Assembly: GCA_016932015.1 (NCBI GenBank) | Contig: JAFGDQ010000068.1 | Span: forward strand, 1 to 56,595 | Direction: 5' to 3' | Length of the DNA stretch: 56,595 nucleotides | DNA from: Spirochaetota bacterium | Lineage (GTDB): Bacteria; Spirochaetota; UBA4802; JAFGDQ01 | Part shown: piece after piece, positions 53,680 to 56,595 of the stretch | How positions within the stretch are numbered: position 1 is the stretch's first letter | How the letters are laid out: each line of letters opens with the position of its first letter | The notes under the pieces: generated by a model | The model's input: the letters and a program-made list of their open reading frames with translations, nothing else | Database searches by the model: none | What the model was told of the DNA's origin: nothing | Position numbers and translations under genes: made by a program

Positions 53680-56517
53680 TTAAATAATATTCCCGGTAAT
53701 ACTGTTCTTACACTCTTTAACTTCTTCAGGTGTTCCTTCTGCAATGATATATCCGCCTTTATCTCCGCCTTCAGGCCCAAGATCGATAATCCAGTCTGCA
53801 TTTCTTATAAGGTCAGCATTATGCTCAATAACAATCACGATATTTCCTGCGTCAACAATCCTGTGCAGAAGATTCAGCAGATGTTCAATATCCTGAAAAT
53901 GCAGGCCTGTTGTAGGTTCATCAAGGATGTATACTGTTCTGCCTGCCCTGGATTTGCTTAATTCCTTTGCCAGCTTAACTCTTTGCCCTTCTCCTCCGGA
54001 AAGTGTAAGGGCACTTTGTCCAAGTTTTAAATATCCGAGTCCCACATCCTGGAGAGTGTTAAGTATTCCGAATGCTTTATTATCTTCTGCAAATAAGCGG
54101 CATGCTTCATCTATATCCATTTCAAGTACATCTGCAATAGTTTTGTCTTTATAGGTTATTTCAAGAGTATCGTTGTTAAATCGTTTTCCCCCGCATTCCG
54201 AACATGTTATCCATACATCCGGCATAAAATTCATTTCTATTTTTTTTCTTCCTTCTCCGCTGCATGATTCGCATTGTCCTTCTTTGCTGTTAAAGCTGAA
54301 TCTGTTGATTGAGTATTCTCTGTTTTTTGCCTGGTCTGTTGAAGCAAAAATATTCCGGATTTCATCGAAAACACCTGTGTACGTTGCAGGATTTGACCTT
54401 GGTGTTCTGCCAATAGGTTCCTGTGTAATTGAAATTACATTATCTATATTTTCGATGCCTTCTATTTTTTTATAATCGTTCTTAAGGAGAATATTATGAC
54501 TGCAGTAATAGGTAAGTACAGGAGCGAGAGTATGAGTTATCAGACTGCTTTTTCCTGATCCGCTTTTACCGGTAATGCAGATGAACGCACCAATAGGAAA
54601 TGATACATCAACATCTTTTAAATTATTCTTAGATGCGCCATAAAGTTTCAGCCAGTTATTAAACGCTTTCTGCTGTATTGTATTCTTTTTATCGGAAGAA
54701 AAAGTTTTTTGCAGATATCTTCCTGTAATTGAGTTTTTATTTTTAATTACTTCTTCAGGATATCCCTGGGCAATTAAATTCCCCCCGTTAATTCCTGCTC
54801 CCGGGCCGATATCAATCAGGAAGTCTGCTTCAAGCATAGTCTCTTTGTCATGTTCAACAATAACAAGCGTATTCCCTGCATCTCTAAGCTCTTTCATTGT
54901 CTTAATTAGTTTGCTGTGATCGCTTTGATGAAGGCCTATTGACGGTTCATCAATAACATAAAGAAGATTTGATAATCCGCATCCAAGCTGTGATGCAAGT
55001 CTGAGCCGCTGTGCTTCGCCGCCTGATAAAGTAGGTAAAGGGCGTTTAAGCGTAAGATAATACAGGCCGACATTGATTAGAGAAGCGGTTTTATGAATCA
55101 GATTTCCTGTAATTTCATTTGATATTGTGGCATCTTTTTCAGAAAGCTGCTTATTTAAATTCTCTGCCCAGTTTTTCAGCTCCTCTATTGATAATGACAT
55201 AACCTCAGGAAACCGTTTATTTCCGACTGTGACATATCTTGCTTGTGCTGATAATTGCTCTCCCATACATGTGCCGCATTCTTTTTCGTCCATGAACTGC
55301 TTTAAATAGTCAGCAGTTTTTTTCCCGTGGGAATCCCTGAAGAGTCTTTTGATATGATTAACAGCACCTTCAACAGGCCGGCTTATGTCTCCGGATCGTC
55401 CGCGTGAACCGTAATATGCTAACTGGACTTCCTCTCCGTCTGAACCGAATAATGCTTTTTCGCGAAACGCTGAGGGCAGTTTGCTCCAGGGTTTTTCGAG
55501 GTCGACTTTCATGCTGTTTGCAAGGGCAATGACTTCTCCTTTAAACCAGTTGCCGGTAGGTTTTTTCATGAATTTTCTTAAATCCCCCCACCATGCCGAG
55601 GCACTGTCAAGAATCGATTTTTCAGGTTCTGAAACTATTAGTTCAGGAGATATTTTCATTTGAGTACCAAGTCCGTCGCAGTCAGGACACATGCTTTCCG
55701 GATTATTGCTGCTGAAAGATGAAGGAGTTAATTCAAAAAAAGATATCCCGCAGTAATAGCAGTGATTGCGTGTATGAAGAATAAATTCATCACTATCCTC
55801 TGTTATGATTTTAAAAGCGCCGCTTTCTGTTTCAAGGATTTCTTCAACAACACGTTTTAAGCTGGTAATGTATTCACGAATGTCCTTATATTCAGGTACT
55901 GTGAAATTAAATAATATATCATTCTTTTTTAATGATACAATATTAAACGATATTTCTGAATGCAAATTTGATAACAAAGTAATAATTTCAGGTACAGTTT
56001 TCGGTTCAACAGCCCTGCCGCATTCAGGGCAATGGCGGACGCCGATTCTTGCAAACAGCAATCGTAATAAATCGCTGATGTCGGTTATTGTGCCAACTGT
56101 TGAACGTGTGTTTCTGCTTATTGATTTTTGTTCAACTGCAATCGCGGGAGGCAGATTCGTTATCTGATCAACAGCTGGTTTTTCGAACTGTTTAAAGAAC
56201 TGTCTTCCTGTAGATGAAATACTGTCCATGAAGCGGCGCCGGCTTTCTGCATATATTGTATCAAAAGCGAGCGATGATTTTCCGCTTCCGCTTAAACCGG
56301 TGATCACTGTCATTTTATTCTTGGGAATATTGACAGATATATTCTGCAGATTATTTTCCCTGGCGCCTGAAATAACAATGAATTCATGATCATTTACTTC
56401 CATGATTGTTTTTTTATTATTTGAAATAACTTTTTTCTCAGTTTTATTCCCATAATCACTTAATCCTTTAAGCCTGTTGTAATCGGATTCCGATATTGAA
56501 ATTACGTTATTACTCAT
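53680..56517 (-). CDS. uvrA: UvrA-family excinuclease ATPase, shortened UvrB-binding region
   Basis: About 945 residues from the ATG at 56517, with a 38-residue N-terminal extension before MEVNDHEF. Both ABC modules are intact: GLSGSGKSS and KSGSGKSS Walker A motifs, LSGGEAQRLRLASQLG and LSGGEGQRVKLAKELS signatures, QEPIGRTPRSNPATYTG and zinc pairs CYYC/CPDC and CESC/CSEC. Between CPEC and CYYC there are only about 90 residues, and the RxDGE-KKHTIEVVVDR region of the UvrB-binding module is not recognisable, as in UvrA2-type proteins. Start uncertain; a TTG at 56571 and an ATG at 56403 are alternatives. Confidence 0.85.
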   Translation of the reverse strand: MSNNVISISESDYNRLKGLSDYGNKTEKKVISNNKKTIMEVNDHEFIVISGARENNLQNISVNIPKNKMTVITGLSGSGKSSLAFDTIYAESRRRFMDSISSTGRQFFKQFEKPAVDQITNLPPAIAVEQKSISRNTRSTVGTITDISDLLRLLFARIGVRHCPECGRAVEPKTVPEIITLLSNLHSEISFNIVSLKKNDILFNFTVPEYKDIREYITSLKRVVEEILETESGAFKIITEDSDEFILHTRNHCYYCGISFFELTPSSFSSNNPESMCPDCDGLGTQMKISPELIVSEPEKSILDSASAWWGDLRKFMKKPTGNWFKGEVIALANSMKVDLEKPWSKLPSAFREKALFGSDGEEVQLAYYGSRGRSGDISRPVEGAVNHIKRLFRDSHGKKTADYLKQFMDEKECGTCMGEQLSAQARYVTVGNKRFPEVMSLSIEELKNWAENLNKQLSEKDATISNEITGNLIHKTASLINVGLYYLTLKRPLPTLSGGEAQRLRLASQLGCGLSNLLYVIDEPSIGLHQSDHSKLIKTMKELRDAGNTLVIVEHDKETMLEADFLIDIGPGAGINGGNLIAQGYPEEVIKNKNSITGRYLQKTFSSDKKNTIQQKAFNNWLKLYGASKNNLKDVDVSFPIGAFICITGKSGSGKSSLITHTLAPVLTYYCSHNILLKNDYKKIEGIENIDNVISITQEPIGRTPRSNPATYTGVFDEIRNIFASTDQAKNREYSINRFSFNSKEGQCESCSGEGRKKIEMNFMPDVWITCSECGGKRFNNDTLEITYKDKTIADVLEMDIDEACRLFAEDNKAFGILNTLQDVGLGYLKLGQSALTLSGGEGQRVKLAKELSKSRAGRTVYILDEPTTGLHFQDIEHLLNLLHRIVDAGNIVIVIEHNADLIRNADWIIDLGPEGGDKGGYIIAEGTPEEVKECKNSITGNII

Positions 56518-56595
56518 TTTGACTGACTTTTTATTATAGGAGAGAAGAAAAGGACAAATAAAAAAAGGCAAAACGACCGATGAAAGAGGTGACCA

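Noticed and set aside
53562..53801. 79-codon frame after uvrA
   Set aside because: It overlaps the uvrA C terminus out of frame and has no ribosome binding site.
1..56595. CRISPR array or toxin-antitoxin pair
   Set aside because: No regularly spaced direct repeats, no cas genes and no paired small genes with overlap of the usual kind were seen.

Overview
The window is about 36-38 % G+C by eye and densely coded on both strands. It looks like a chromosomal segment of a Gram-negative-type (diderm) anaerobe. A LolCD lipoprotein exporter, an OmpA-family outer-membrane protein, signal-peptide proteins and a Liv-type lipoprotein binding protein show the two membranes. A DUF1577/PilZ-like protein, a FecR protein joined to a membrane adenylate cyclase, and many TPR proteins resemble Spirochaetota gene content. 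I suggest a deep-branching spirochaete, but this rests on family recognition only and is not proven.

Layout. 1-7040 (+): an orphan 142-aa protein, an SbcD-like phosphoesterase and a membrane-anchored SbcC/YhaN-like ATPase split by an 88-bp element with inverted ends, a possible degenerate nuclease, SppA and a Yip1-type membrane protein. 7077-17339 (-): L28, a DUF1577/PilZ-like protein, LolD and LolC/E, a methyltransferase, a TPR protein, a histidine kinase, SurE and a divergent chorismate synthase. 17560-20715 (+): QueF, RibF, Ogt and a glycosyltransferase. tRNA-Phe (-) and two TPR proteins follow, then tRNA-Ala (+). 24332-34011 (-): a probable catabolic unit. 34631-38609 (+): an OmpA-family protein, a mannosyl-3-phosphoglycerate phosphatase-like HAD enzyme and a membrane protein. 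38626-41756 (-): a DUF1178 protein and ValS. 42198-48665 (+): a small membrane protein, an adenylate cyclase with a phosphatase-like N-terminal domain, a FecR-repeat protein and a LytTR response regulator. 48711-56517 (-): MutS, a TPR/SPOR protein, Ddl and UvrA, with the first three genes overlapping.

The most interesting system is at 24332-34011. A FadR-type GntR regulator sits upstream of a C_GCAxxG_C_C-type cysteine protein, a corrinoid protein, a UroD-family methyltransferase, a DUF169 protein and a complete Liv-type ABC importer (LivG, F, H, M and a lipoprotein binding protein). The block ends at a strong bidirectional terminator. Two promoters in it carry palindromes built on ATATAAC/GTTATAT. 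One fills exactly the 17-bp spacer between -35 and -10 before the corrinoid gene. The other, with 16-bp perfect arms, overlaps a TTGACA promoter before the whole block. The likely job is uptake and corrinoid-dependent demethylation of an unidentified methylated compound, repressed by the neighbouring regulator. No reductive activator or second methyltransferase is encoded here.

Other points of note are a chorismate synthase homologue with Tyr in place of the first catalytic His, a cyclase with a dead dual-specificity-phosphatase-like domain, a UvrA that appears to lack the UvrB-binding module, and a tRNA-Phe promoter that overlaps the start codon of the divergent gene.
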